This document shows positions 17,084 to 26,399 of a stretch of DNA of 64,000 bases, piece by piece; the stretch's first letter is position 1; each line of letters opens with the position of its first letter. A program made the position numbers and the translations under genes. This DNA is from Flagellimonas profundi (GTDB lineage Bacteria; Bacteroidota; Bacteroidia; Flavobacteriales; Flavobacteriaceae): NCBI RefSeq assembly GCF_017313275.1, contig NZ_JAFLNM010000002.1, positions 356,357-420,356 on the forward strand, written 5' to 3'. Under the pieces are notes generated by a model, which did no database searches, had not been told where the DNA came from, and saw nothing but the letters and a program-made list of their open reading frames with translations.

Positions 17084-18337
17084 ATGGTGGACAATAATCA
17101 ACTATTAAGATTTACTACAGCAGGAAGCGTAGATGACGGGAAAAGTACCCTAATAGGACGCCTTTTGTACGACTCAAAATCCATCTTTGAAGATCAACTG
17201 GAGGCCATAGAAACCACCAGTAAGAAAAAGGGCCACGAAGGAGTGGATCTTGCCTTGTTTACAGATGGATTAAGAGATGAACGCGAACAGGGAATTACCA
17301 TTGATGTGGCCTATCGTTATTTTACTACCCCAAAACGAAAGTTCATTATAGCCGATACGCCCGGACATATCCAGTATACCCGAAATATGGTCACTGGGGC
17401 TTCCACGGCAAATGCAGCCATTATTTTGGTGGACGCTAGGCATGGAGTAATTGAACAGACCAAAAGGCATGCTTTTATTGCTTCCTTGTTGCAAATACCC
17501 CACGTGATTGTTTGTATCAACAAAATGGATCTGGTAGATTATTCGGAAGAGGCTTATAACGAAGTGATATCACAGTTTGAAGAATTTTCATCCAAACTTC
17601 TGGTTAAGGATATTCGTTTTATTCCGATTAGTGCCTTGTTGGGGGACAATGTAGTAAACCGGTCCAAAAATATGGATTGGTATCAAGGAGCACCATTACT
17701 CCATACCCTAGAGACGATGCATATAAGCAGCGACATCAACAAAGTGGATGCCAGATTCCCGGTGCAAACCGTTTTAAGGCCCCAAAGCGATGAATTTAGA
17801 GATTATCGCGGCTATGCAGGACGAATGGCCAGTGGTGTACTAAGAAAAGGCGATGAGATTACCGTAATGCCTTCTGGGTTTACTTCAAAGATTAAATCCA
17901 TCGACATATTTTCTGGAGAGGTAGAAGAAGCATTTGCACCTATGTCCGTTTCCATAACCCTTGAAGATGATATTGATATCAGTAGGGGTGATATGATTGT
18001 TCGCTCCAACAACAAGCCGGAAGCTCAGCAAGATATCGAGGTGATGCTTTGTTGGTTGAACAATAGTCCCGCAAAACCAAGGGCAAAATACACCATCAAG
18101 CATACCTCAAATGAGCAGAAAGCAATGATCAAGGAGGTTTTGTATAAAATTGACATCAACACTTTGAACCGTAGTTCCGACGACACCGATATGGCGATGA
18201 ACGATATTTCGAAAGTACGGATCAGAACCACCAAGCCATTGATGGTGGACCCTTATCGTGAGAACAGGACCACGGGAAGCATTATTTTGATTGATGATGC
18301 GACTAATGAGACAGTTGCGGCAGGAATGGTTGTTTGA
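17084..18337 (+). CDS. cysN: Sulfate adenylyltransferase subunit 1 (CysN), GTPase
   Basis: Large GTPase subunit of ATP sulfurylase. A 417-aa EF-Tu-like protein: G1 AGSVDDGKST, the switch region REQGITIDVAYRYF, G3 ADTPGHIQYTRNM, G4 NKMDLVD, followed by two beta-barrel domains. It carries no fused CysC domain, in agreement with the separate cysC upstream. The start is put at the ATG of MVDNNQLLRF (17084), 7 bases after cysD; an in-frame ATG at 17006 lies inside cysD. Last gene of the PAPS set; an 85-base gap without a clear terminator separates it from the flippase gene. Confidence 0.95.
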   Translation: MVDNNQLLRFTTAGSVDDGKSTLIGRLLYDSKSIFEDQLEAIETTSKKKGHEGVDLALFTDGLRDEREQGITIDVAYRYFTTPKRKFIIADTPGHIQYTRNMVTGASTANAAIILVDARHGVIEQTKRHAFIASLLQIPHVIVCINKMDLVDYSEEAYNEVISQFEEFSSKLLVKDIRFIPISALLGDNVVNRSKNMDWYQGAPLLHTLETMHISSDINKVDARFPVQTVLRPQSDEFRDYRGYAGRMASGVLRKGDEITVMPSGFTSKIKSIDIFSGEVEEAFAPMSVSITLEDDIDISRGDMIVRSNNKPEAQQDIEVMLCWLNNSPAKPRAKYTIKHTSNEQKAMIKEVLYKIDINTLNRSSDDTDMAMNDISKVRIRTTKPLMVDPYRENRTTGSIILIDDATNETVAAGMVV

Positions 18338-18422
18338 CCCGTCCAAGTAGCTACACATAGGGGCAAGGGGCTGCTATTGTCAATGCAAAAACCAAATAAA
18401 TCATATTCATTAACCGCCCTTT

Positions 18423-19736
18423 ATGGCTAATCTATCGGGTCTTTTCAAGAATATAAATAACCTACCACCACGGGTGGTCAATAGTGGAAGGGTTTTTATG
18501 CTTAGGGTTTTTGGAATGGCCCTTTCCTACGCAGCCATTATATATATTTCCAATGTCTATGGAGCCGAGGCTTTTGGAAGATACTCATTATCAGTTACTT
18601 TATGGCAATTGTTGATTTTAGTATTTTCTCTGGGAATTCCTCAAGCCATATTAAAGATAACAGCGGATAAGTACAATTATGATAAGGTGCCTCGAAGCAA
18701 TTATTTGTCCAAGGCGGTGAAAACATTATTGGTCTCTGCTTTGGGATGTTCTTTGGCACTTTTTTTTTTAAAAGAATGGTTGGCCATATCCGTTTTTAAT
18801 GACCCTAATTTAATACGCTATTTTAAATATATTTCCCTATTTGTAATATGGGGTGTTTTCCATTCCTTTTTAACTGAATTTTTGAGGGGAAAACAAGATT
18901 TTATAAAATACGGCCTGTTTGTATATGTATTGCCCTATTTGCTATTATTGGCATTCATGTACCTATTTAAAACTAGTGGTTTTCAAGAAAGCAGCACCAT
19001 TCTTTCTTTTTTATTGGCATTTGGGGTTTTGGCCATCATATTGTTGTTTTATTTCCCAAAATCAAAAGCCACAAAAGACTATCCATCTAAAAACCTCTTT
19101 GCCCTATCATTTCCCATGTTGTTTAGTGCAGCATTCATGTTTATTTCCAATTGGACCGATATATTTATGCTAGGGGCCATGGTTTCTAAAAAGGATGTTG
19201 GAATATACAATGCTGCATACAAACTTGCCACGATTGCTTTGATCATAATAAACGCGGTGAATACGGTGTTAGCGCCAAAAATATCTGAATTGTATGGCAA
19301 AAACCAACTGGGACTCATCGGAAAAGAAGTTCAGAAAGGGACTAAGTTAATTGTTATTTTCACGATTCCTATTGTTGTGGTTTTAATCTTGTTCAGGAAA
19401 TCACTCTTAGGGTTTTTTGGACCGGAATTTGTAGATTCAGGTCAAGAGGTTCTAATTGTTGTTTCTTTGGGTTTATTGTTCAATGCATTGTCTGGAAGCG
19501 TAGGACAGGTCTTGAATATGACCCAACATCAAAAGGAATTAAGAAATTTTACAATTATCAGTGCCATTAGTAATGCATTGCTTAACTATTTTCTGATTAA
19601 AAGCTTTGGGATTATTGGAGCGGCGGTTGCAAGCTTGATGTCTAATATGTTATTAAATATACTTTGTGTAATTTTTGTATATAAAAAATATAAGATTTTA
19701 ACAATTTATAGATTTTGGAGGATTTATGGCAATTAG
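18423..19736 (+). CDS. Polysaccharide repeat-unit flippase (Wzx/MATE-like)
   Basis: A 437-aa integral membrane protein with about 12 hydrophobic segments and the oligosaccharide flippase start (RVFGMALSYAAIIYISNVYGAEAFGRYSL). It probably translocates undecaprenyl-pyrophosphate-linked repeat units across the inner membrane. The long fourth loop, the SNWTDIFMLGAMVSKKDVGIYNAAYKL motif and the C-terminal helices fit the MVF superfamily. Position amid sugar-nucleotide and glycosyltransferase genes supports a Wzx/Wzy-dependent pathway. It overlaps the next gene by 11 bases. Confidence 0.88.
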   Translation: MANLSGLFKNINNLPPRVVNSGRVFMLRVFGMALSYAAIIYISNVYGAEAFGRYSLSVTLWQLLILVFSLGIPQAILKITADKYNYDKVPRSNYLSKAVKTLLVSALGCSLALFFLKEWLAISVFNDPNLIRYFKYISLFVIWGVFHSFLTEFLRGKQDFIKYGLFVYVLPYLLLLAFMYLFKTSGFQESSTILSFLLAFGVLAIILLFYFPKSKATKDYPSKNLFALSFPMLFSAAFMFISNWTDIFMLGAMVSKKDVGIYNAAYKLATIALIIINAVNTVLAPKISELYGKNQLGLIGKEVQKGTKLIVIFTIPIVVVLILFRKSLLGFFGPEFVDSGQEVLIVVSLGLLFNALSGSVGQVLNMTQHQKELRNFTIISAISNALLNYFLIKSFGIIGAAVASLMSNMLLNILCVIFVYKKYKILTIYRFWRIYGN

Positions 19737-20286
19737 TGTAATTATAAGAAAAATCAGAAATCGGCTTACCACCTTTGGAAATAGATTGTATTATTACCCA
19801 TATCTGCATTGTAAAGGGGATAATCTTATTCAGGAGAGAGTTTATATCAGAGGTTTTGGCGAATTCGAAAATCGATTGTCGGTAACATTGGACAGAAGAG
19901 CAAAAATAAACCATGATGTAATTTTACAAGGTTCTGGTAAAATCGTTCTTGGGGAGAATAGCTTTATTGGTTCATTTTCTGTCATTGGAGCTAATGAATC
20001 AGTTGTAATAGGTAAAAACGTCATGATTGCACAGGGAGTTTCAATTAGAGATACGGACCATAATTTTGACGACTTGCACAAACCTATGCTTAATCAGGGA
20101 ATAAAAACAAAACCTATATTGATAAAAGATAATGTGTGGATTGGTTATGGTGCCGTAATCACCAAAGGAGTAACTATTCATTCGGGGGCTATTGTGGCGG
20201 CAAATGCTGTGGTGACCAAAGATGTTCCAAAGAATACGATTGTAGGAGGAGTACCAGCCAAAATTTTAAAGAGAAGAGAGGAATGA
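19726..20286 (+). CDS. Hexapeptide-repeat acyltransferase (O-acetyltransferase family)
   Basis: A 186-aa left-handed beta-helix protein. Repeats run from about residue 55 to 165 (VILQGSGKIVLGENSFIG, VVIGKNVMIAQGVSIRDTDH, KPILIKDNVWIGYGAVITKGVTIHSGAIVAANAVVTKD), with the His of DTDHNF as probable catalytic base and the C-terminal NTIVGGVPAKILKRR typical of sugar O-acetyltransferases such as WcaF. It likely acetylates a sugar of the repeat unit. It starts inside the flippase gene (11-base overlap) and its end overlaps the sulfotransferase start. Confidence 0.88.
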   Translation: MAISVIIRKIRNRLTTFGNRLYYYPYLHCKGDNLIQERVYIRGFGEFENRLSVTLDRRAKINHDVILQGSGKIVLGENSFIGSFSVIGANESVVIGKNVMIAQGVSIRDTDHNFDDLHKPMLNQGIKTKPILIKDNVWIGYGAVITKGVTIHSGAIVAANAVVTKDVPKNTIVGGVPAKILKRREE

Positions 20287-21155
20287 TGAATAACATGGGT
20301 TTTATCTGCATTGGTGCCCAAAAAGCTGGCACCTCTACACTTCATGATATATTAATGCAACACCCTGATTTAATTTTGCCTGAGCTTAAAGAAACACACC
20401 ACTTCAGGGATGAGGAGAAGTTTAATCAAGGGAAAAACCACTACTTTGATTATTACTTTAAAAGGAGAAACCAAAATAAACTTTATGGTGAAATAGACCC
20501 AGAATATAGTTATTTTGAGAATTCGGCAAATAGGATAAAAGCCTATTTTCCGAACCTTAAAATTATATTTGTTTTACGTAACCCAGTCGATAGAGCCCAT
20601 TCACATTACTTGATGACCAAAAGAAGAGGTTTGGAAACGCTTTCCTTTGATAAAGCCGTAAAAGTAGAAGAACACAGATTGTCTTCTCATTATAATAGGA
20701 TACATTTTAGTTATGTTTCTAGAGGCCGCTATTTGGAACAAATCATACGTTTTGAAAACTTATTTGGTGCTGATAATGTTAAAATAGTGCTCTTTGATGA
20801 TTTTGTAATGAACACGAAATTTATTGTTGATGATATCACCAAATTTATTGGCCTTTCGGAATATGATTATGACTATCAAGTCAAAAGTAACTCAGCCTCT
20901 GAATCAAGAAGTAAATTTTTGAGGGATTTTATATACCAGAATAATAAGTTAAAAACGTTAATAGGTAAGGCAATACCTTCAAAAAAGCTCAAAGATATGG
21001 TTATGCATAAATTGAGCCAAGCGAACTTGAAACCAGCTAATAAGGAAATATTGAACAATGATTTAAGAAATGATATTTACAACACCTATTTTAAAAATGA
21101 ATTAGAGAATTTGGAAAATAAAATTGGGATGGATTTATCAAAATGGAAATATTAA
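20283..21155 (+). CDS. PAPS-dependent sulfotransferase 1
   Basis: A 290-aa cytoplasmic sulfotransferase-fold protein. The 5'-phosphosulfate-binding loop GAQKAGTSTL is at about residue 11 and the 3'-phosphate-binding motif VLRNPVDRAHSHY at about residue 95; KETHHF follows the first loop and the protein ends DLSKWKY. It transfers sulfate from PAPS to a hydroxyl, here presumably on the exopolysaccharide repeat unit. The start is one of two adjacent ATGs (20283/20286) overlapping the acetyltransferase stop; a much longer in-frame opening from 20136 lies inside that gene. It is followed 12 bases later by a second, divergent sulfotransferase gene. Confidence 0.9.
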   Translation: MMNNMGFICIGAQKAGTSTLHDILMQHPDLILPELKETHHFRDEEKFNQGKNHYFDYYFKRRNQNKLYGEIDPEYSYFENSANRIKAYFPNLKIIFVLRNPVDRAHSHYLMTKRRGLETLSFDKAVKVEEHRLSSHYNRIHFSYVSRGRYLEQIIRFENLFGADNVKIVLFDDFVMNTKFIVDDITKFIGLSEYDYDYQVKSNSASESRSKFLRDFIYQNNKLKTLIGKAIPSKKLKDMVMHKLSQANLKPANKEILNNDLRNDIYNTYFKNELENLENKIGMDLSKWKY

Positions 21156-21167
21156 AAGCAAGAGTTG

Positions 21168-22100
21168 ATGTTCGTTTCAAAGCCTAATTTTTTAGTGGTT
21201 GGAGTTCCCAAAGGAGGAACTTCATCTCTGTTTAATTATTTAAAACAACACCCCGAAATATATTTACCGGAACAAAAGGAATTACATTATTTTTCTTTTG
21301 AAGAACTTAAAAAAAACTTGAATGGTCCTGGGGACAAACTTGCATTGTCCAGTGTGTTGAAATCCTTTGATGCATACACCGCTCTCTACAATAATATTGG
21401 GGCGCAATCTAAATTAGGTGATGTTTCGCCATCGTACCTGTTTTTTTCAAAATCGGTTATTCCTGCCATTCAGGAAAAGCTGGGAAATCAGGTGAAAATC
21501 ATAATTACGTTAAGAGATCCCATAGAAAGAGCGTATTCTAATTTTCTGCACCAAAAAAGATTGATGCATGAAAACTTAACCTTTGACCAAGCCTTGCAAC
21601 AAGAGAAAAAAAGAAAAGAAAAAGGGTTTGGTGATTTTTGGAGGTATTCGGAGCATTCCTTCTATTATGAAAAATGTCAAGCCTATATAAAGGCTTTTGG
21701 TGCCGAAAATGTTAAAATTGTTCTGTTTGAAGATATCAAAGAACGCCCAGAAGGCCTTTTAAGTGAACTGTTTGATTTTTTAGGTGTGGATAAAAGCTTT
21801 AAAGCAGAAAATTTAAATGTAATTTATAACAAGGGAGGAGTCTATAAAAAGGATGGTTTAACGTCCTTTCTTTTAAAACCGTCTTTTTTAAAATCCATGG
21901 TATTAAAATATGGAGGAAGTTTTATATCAAAGAAGTATAAAAGATTTAAAAAAGGGGTTTTGGAAAGGAATACAATCGAAAAACCAAAAATTGAGGAAAG
22001 CACCTTGAAATATTTGAAAGAATTGTTCAAGGAAGACGTTAACAATCTAAAAACGTTGGGCGTGGACACCTCACAATGGAAACATTTTGCCAATGATTAA
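21168..22100 (+). CDS. PAPS-dependent sulfotransferase 2
   Basis: A 310-aa sulfotransferase. PAPS loop GVPKGGTSSLFNYL is at about residue 11, KELHYFSF follows, the 3'-phosphate motif TLRDPIERAYSNF is at about residue 110, and the C-terminus is DTSQWKHF. It shares the motif set and C-terminal DxS-x-WK with sulfotransferase 1 but differs widely between motifs, so the two probably sulfate different positions or sugars. An in-frame TTG one codon before the ATG is ignored. The 3' end overlaps the next glycosyltransferase gene by 8 bases. Confidence 0.9.
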   Translation: MFVSKPNFLVVGVPKGGTSSLFNYLKQHPEIYLPEQKELHYFSFEELKKNLNGPGDKLALSSVLKSFDAYTALYNNIGAQSKLGDVSPSYLFFSKSVIPAIQEKLGNQVKIIITLRDPIERAYSNFLHQKRLMHENLTFDQALQQEKKRKEKGFGDFWRYSEHSFYYEKCQAYIKAFGAENVKIVLFEDIKERPEGLLSELFDFLGVDKSFKAENLNVIYNKGGVYKKDGLTSFLLKPSFLKSMVLKYGGSFISKKYKRFKKGVLERNTIEKPKIEESTLKYLKELFKEDVNNLKTLGVDTSQWKHFAND

Positions 22101-22899
22101 CCATAAGGAACTTTCCATCATTATTGTAAACTATAATGGAGCCCAATATCTTGAGGCTTGTATGGATTCAATAAAGAAATGTTGTAAGGGCATAGACTAT
22201 GAAATAATCATGGTCGATAATAATTCCTCTGACAAAAGCCTGGACATTATAAAAAGGAAATATGCAGAAGAAGTTTGTCTAATAGAAAGCAAAGAAAATT
22301 TGGGTTTTGGGAAGGGAAATAATTTGGCGGTGTCAAATAGCAACGCAAAGTGTTTGCTATTGTTGAACAATGACACCATTTTATTGGATAACCTTAAGCC
22401 GGCACTTGATTTGTTAGAAGATGAATCCATTGGAGCGGTTGGTATAAAAATGTTAGGGAAGACTAAGGAATATCGACCGTCGACAGGACATTTCCCATCA
22501 CCTTTGAGATTATTAAAACTTTCTTGGTTGACCTATAAAAAAGAGAAGTTTCAAAAAGGAGAGAGACTGTATGAAGTTGATTGGATAGAGGGATCTTTTC
22601 TACTTACCAAAAGATTATTGTGGGATGATTTTGAAGGTTTCGATGATAGGTTCTTTATGTATGTTGAAGATGTCGACCTTTGCAAGGAGATTGCGGAAAG
22701 AGAAAAAAGAAGAATCTACTTCCCGGAATTGAAGTATATCCATTTTGGGGGTTTCAATTCCCAAAGAGAGCATTTGTTGATCAAAGGTCACCGAATGTTT
22801 GTGAACAAGCATTTTCATGGTTTGTATAGAAAAATGTGTCTATGGACCTTGGGAATAAATGAAGCATATAAAATGAAGGTAAAAAGAATAAATGGTTAG
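22093..22899 (+). CDS. Glycosyltransferase family 2
   Basis: A 268-aa GT-A glycosyltransferase. The start region LSIIIVNYNGAQYLEACMDS, the nucleotide-binding MVDNNSSDKS, the NNDT motif (metal-binding region, LLLLNNDTILL) and FFMYVEDVDLCKEI are typical of GT2 enzymes of the rhamnosyltransferase type. Given the upstream dTDP-rhamnose genes a rhamnosyl donor is likely, but donor specificity cannot be read from sequence. It starts 8 bases inside the sulfotransferase gene and overlaps the next gene by 8 bases. Confidence 0.9.
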   Translation: MINHKELSIIIVNYNGAQYLEACMDSIKKCCKGIDYEIIMVDNNSSDKSLDIIKRKYAEEVCLIESKENLGFGKGNNLAVSNSNAKCLLLLNNDTILLDNLKPALDLLEDESIGAVGIKMLGKTKEYRPSTGHFPSPLRLLKLSWLTYKKEKFQKGERLYEVDWIEGSFLLTKRLLWDDFEGFDDRFFMYVEDVDLCKEIAEREKRRIYFPELKYIHFGGFNSQREHLLIKGHRMFVNKHFHGLYRKMCLWTLGINEAYKMKVKRING

Positions 22900-24052
22900 G
22901 ACCATCTTGTACATACATCAATCAGCTGAACTATACGGATCAGATAAAACATTGCTTTATCTGACTAAAGAGATTAATTTTTTGAAAGACTTTAAGGTAG
23001 TGGTGGTGCTGCCAAACAATGGACCTCTAAAGGAAGAGCTAGAACAGTATGGTGTAAAGGTGATCACATCCCCAGTTATTAAAGTTTCACGGAGCATGTT
23101 TACGCCCAAAAACCTTTTGCTACTGCCATTAACCATATTTACCGCGATAAAAACTTTAGAGAAAGAACTGGACGGTCTAAAAGTTGACATAGTTCATTCC
23201 AATACCCTTGCAGTTTTACTTGGTGCGTTTTATGCCAAAAAAAATAGGATAAGACATATTTGGCATGTGCATGAAATTATTAAAAAGCCAAAGGTAATAT
23301 ATAAGGCCTTCCCTGTTCTGTTGAATTTGTTCAGTGAGGTTGTAGTATACAATTCCCGTGAGACCATGAAGTTTTGGAATGCCAATCGACCAGGTCTAGC
23401 ACAAAAATCCCATGTAATTTTAAATGGATTAGACAGGTCTATGCCACCAAGCACAAAAGAAGAGGTTGAAAGAATAAGAAAAACACTATTTGGTTTTGGT
23501 AAAGATGAAATAGTGGTAGGCCTTATTGGAAGAATAAACCATTGGAAAGGACAAGAACTGATGTTGGAAGCATTCAACCTATTGAAAAAAACCTTCGACA
23601 ATTTAAAATTAGTATTTGTTGGTTCCGCTTATGAGGGCAAGGAATATTTGGTAACACAGCTGCAAAATAAAATTGAAGAATATAGGTTAAACGACGATTG
23701 TAAAATCATCCCTTTTCAAAAGGATATCTGGCCCATTTGGGACAGTTTGGATATTGCTGTGGTTGCGTCCACAGAGCCGGAACCATTTGGATTGGTGGCG
23801 GTGGAAGCCATGCTGTCAAAAAAACCCGTTGTTGCTGCGGGACATGGGGGTCTATTGGAGATTGTTGACAATGGAAGAACAGGTTATTTTTTTGAACCCA
23901 ACAGTATTCAAGACTTAACGGCTAAACTAGCGGATTTAATTGCTGATAAGGAAAGAACACTAAGTTTTGGCGAAAATGGTTTTAAAAAAGCGAGTGTTGA
24001 TTTTTCTTCTAAAAAGTATGTAGAAAAATTTACTGAACTTTATACCTCCTAA
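22892..24052 (+). CDS. Glycosyltransferase family 4
   Basis: A 386-aa GT-B glycosyltransferase. The N-terminal acceptor domain begins with ILYIHQSAELYGSDKTLLYL (a glycine-containing loop common in GT4), and the C-terminal donor domain has GLIGRINHWKGQELMLEAF and the EX7E motif in EPFGLVAVEAM followed by GGLLEIVDNGRTGYF. Likely adds a sugar from a nucleotide donor to the lipid-linked repeat unit on the cytoplasmic face. It overlaps the preceding GT2 gene by 8 bases and ends 9 bases before the polymerase gene. Confidence 0.9.
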   Translation: MVRTILYIHQSAELYGSDKTLLYLTKEINFLKDFKVVVVLPNNGPLKEELEQYGVKVITSPVIKVSRSMFTPKNLLLLPLTIFTAIKTLEKELDGLKVDIVHSNTLAVLLGAFYAKKNRIRHIWHVHEIIKKPKVIYKAFPVLLNLFSEVVVYNSRETMKFWNANRPGLAQKSHVILNGLDRSMPPSTKEEVERIRKTLFGFGKDEIVVGLIGRINHWKGQELMLEAFNLLKKTFDNLKLVFVGSAYEGKEYLVTQLQNKIEEYRLNDDCKIIPFQKDIWPIWDSLDIAVVASTEPEPFGLVAVEAMLSKKPVVAAGHGGLLEIVDNGRTGYFFEPNSIQDLTAKLADLIADKERTLSFGENGFKKASVDFSSKKYVEKFTELYTS

Positions 24053-24061
24053 AACCATCAT

Positions 24062-25333
24062 ATGCTTAGGATATCCGTTCAAAATTTTTATAAGGGCCTT
24101 TTCGTTACAATATTGGTTGCTTTGTACCTGGTAAATTCATTCGAATTCAGCTACATTGTTACCGCTTTGTTTTCTATTTGGTTGTTATTCGGAATTAGGC
24201 TAGGTAAATCTGCATTTGAAGTTTTATTTTTATTGACAGCCATTTTTTTAATTGCATTGTTTGGATCATTTTTTCAAAAAACGGTCCCTTTTGAATACTT
24301 GAAAGGGGTGCTTTATTTTACCAAACCAATTTTGATGGTTTTATTGGGTTACGGGTTTATCCAAAAAATAGGAAGCAGGGATTTCTTTTTTAAGGTCATC
24401 ATATATTTTGCTGTGTTCTTGGCAGTTTATCATATTTATTTGGTGGTTATTTGGATATTAGACCACCCACTAAATATCAATAGGCTACGTGTTTATGCAG
24501 GTAGAGGCGATGTAATTGAACTATTTGGGTTTATCTTCATTTTTTGCAGGAAAAAATTGCAGATAAATTTTCGTAGAAGAAGTTATGTCAATATAGCTGT
24601 AGTGTTGTTGACAATTTCCTTTCTGCTCTATTTTTCTCGTACACAAGCGGTGGCCGCTATTGTTATTATTTCTTCTATTTATGGATATACCAAATTGAAC
24701 AAAAAAGCGATAATTGTGTTATCCAGCTTTATTGTGCTTGCTGGAGGTTTTTTTTGGTATTTGAATAAGATAGAAATACCAAGAAATGCCGAGGGACTGG
24801 AAGGGTTTTTATACAAAATAAAGATTGCCCCAAAAGAAATGTTTTCTACTGATATCGATGTGAACAACAGGGCAGAGTTATGGGATAAATGGAGAAGTTA
24901 TGAGGCTAAAATGGCAATAGAACAAGTTTTGGAAGATCGGCCGTACATACTTATTTTTGGTAAGGGAATTGGGGCATTGGTTGATTTGAAAGACGATTTT
25001 ATGCTCAATGGAAAGTTGGAAAGAAAAATCCCGACAATCCACAATGGATATGCTTTTGTTTTTTTTAAGTCGGGAATTTTGGGTCTGTCATTATATCTTT
25101 TTGTTGTGCTAATCCTTTATTTAAAAGCATACTCTCTTAAGAGAGCTAATGCTATTTCTATTGTAACAAATAATTTGCTTTCGGGATTTGGTCTTTATTT
25201 GATGTTTACGACATTGGTCGTTGCCGGGCTATATAATACAAACAGTACTGTTCCGTTAATCCTGGGTTTTATTTTAGGAGTGGAACATTTGAACAATTTG
25301 TCAGTAAATGAAGATAGCGATAATAGGAACTAG
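24062..25333 (+). CDS. O-antigen polymerase/ligase-like membrane protein (Wzy candidate 1)
   Basis: A 423-aa protein with about 10-11 transmembrane segments and a large hydrophilic loop at about residues 235-325 (from FFWYLNKIEIPRN to KIPTIHNGYAFVFFKSG). The HNGYAFVFFKSGILGLSLYL stretch resembles the H-x-x-(Y/F)-x-x-x-x-x-x-x-G motif after the big periplasmic loop of Wzy/WaaL proteins. Probable polymerase of the repeat unit, with the ligase role as alternative because a second such protein is encoded 1 kb downstream. It overlaps the next gene by 26 bases. Confidence 0.75.
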   Translation: MLRISVQNFYKGLFVTILVALYLVNSFEFSYIVTALFSIWLLFGIRLGKSAFEVLFLLTAIFLIALFGSFFQKTVPFEYLKGVLYFTKPILMVLLGYGFIQKIGSRDFFFKVIIYFAVFLAVYHIYLVVIWILDHPLNINRLRVYAGRGDVIELFGFIFIFCRKKLQINFRRRSYVNIAVVLLTISFLLYFSRTQAVAAIVIISSIYGYTKLNKKAIIVLSSFIVLAGGFFWYLNKIEIPRNAEGLEGFLYKIKIAPKEMFSTDIDVNNRAELWDKWRSYEAKMAIEQVLEDRPYILIFGKGIGALVDLKDDFMLNGKLERKIPTIHNGYAFVFFKSGILGLSLYLFVVLILYLKAYSLKRANAISIVTNNLLSGFGLYLMFTTLVVAGLYNTNSTVPLILGFILGVEHLNNLSVNEDSDNRN

Positions 25334-26399
25334 GGGCATACCTAATTACCACGGGGGATTTGAACAATTTGCAGAGTACTTTTCTGTATACCTGGCAGAA
25401 AAAGGACACGATGTATTTACATATAATTCCATGAAACATCCTTATCAAGAGAATACATATAAAGGAGTTCATATAATTCATTGTAAGGATCCAGAAGATA
25501 AAATTGGAACCCCAGGACAGTTTATATATGATCTTAACTGTATTTTGGATGCTAGAAAAAGAAATTTTGACATTATACTCCAATTAGGATATACAAGTAG
25601 TTCAATATGGGGCCAACTGTTGCCGAAAAACGCATTGATAATTACCAATATGGACGGACTGGAATGGAAACGTTCTAAATACGCCAAGCCCGTTCAACGG
25701 TTTTTAAAATTTGCCGAAAACTTAGCCATTAAATCCAGTGATTATTTAATATCAGATTCTATAGGAATCCAGAATTACCTAAGTAATGAATATAGTGTTC
25801 ATTCAAAATATATTGCATATGGTGCCAATATATTTGACACTCCAGATGAAAAGGTCTTGGAACAATATAATGTTGAGAAACACAGATATAATTTATTGAT
25901 TGCGAGGTTTGAACCTGAAAATAACCTTGAAACGATTTTGGATGGCGTAGCTCTAAGTGAGCAAAAGGATGTTTTTCTTGTTGTTGGAAAACATGATGTC
26001 AATAAGTTTGGGGCATACCTTAAGGAAAAATATCTCAACTCAAAAAACATTAGATTTATTGGAGGGATCTATAATTTAGAACACCTAAACAATTTAAGAT
26101 ATTATTCCAATTTATATTTTCATGGTCATTCTGTTGGAGGAACAAACCCATCGTTGTTGGAAGCGATGGCATGTAAAACCTTAATAGTTGCCCACGACAA
26201 TGAGTTCAATAAGGCAATCTTAAAGACAAATGCATTTTATTTCAAAACGGCCCACCATGTCAAAGAATTTCTTGATGGAACTAAAAAAAGTCAGCATGAG
26301 GACAAAGCACTGAATTGCCTTTACGATGTTGAACAGCTTTTTAATTGGCCATTGATCAATAAACAATATCTTGATTTTTTTAATGAGTGCAAGAAATAA
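25308..26399 (+). CDS. DUF1972/GT4-type glycosyltransferase (rhamnosyltransferase-like)
   Basis: A 363-aa GT-B enzyme whose N-terminus, MKIAIIGTRGIPNYHGGFEQ, is the signature of DUF1972 proteins, a group that includes Cps2T-type beta-1,4-rhamnosyltransferases. The C-terminal domain shows LLIARFEPENNLETIL and FHGHSVGGTNPSLLEAMACK (the donor-binding EX7E-like region). dTDP-L-rhamnose made by the upstream rml genes is the likely donor. The start lies inside the preceding polymerase gene and the 3' end overlaps the following one by 17 bases. Confidence 0.85.
   Translation: MKIAIIGTRGIPNYHGGFEQFAEYFSVYLAEKGHDVFTYNSMKHPYQENTYKGVHIIHCKDPEDKIGTPGQFIYDLNCILDARKRNFDIILQLGYTSSSIWGQLLPKNALIITNMDGLEWKRSKYAKPVQRFLKFAENLAIKSSDYLISDSIGIQNYLSNEYSVHSKYIAYGANIFDTPDEKVLEQYNVEKHRYNLLIARFEPENNLETILDGVALSEQKDVFLVVGKHDVNKFGAYLKEKYLNSKNIRFIGGIYNLEHLNNLRYYSNLYFHGHSVGGTNPSLLEAMACKTLIVAHDNEFNKAILKTNAFYFKTAHHVKEFLDGTKKSQHEDKALNCLYDVEQLFNWPLINKQYLDFFNECKK

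Noticed and set aside
18338..18422. Possible terminator between cysN and the flippase gene
   Set aside because: No stable stem with a T-run was found in these 85 bases, so read-through is assumed.
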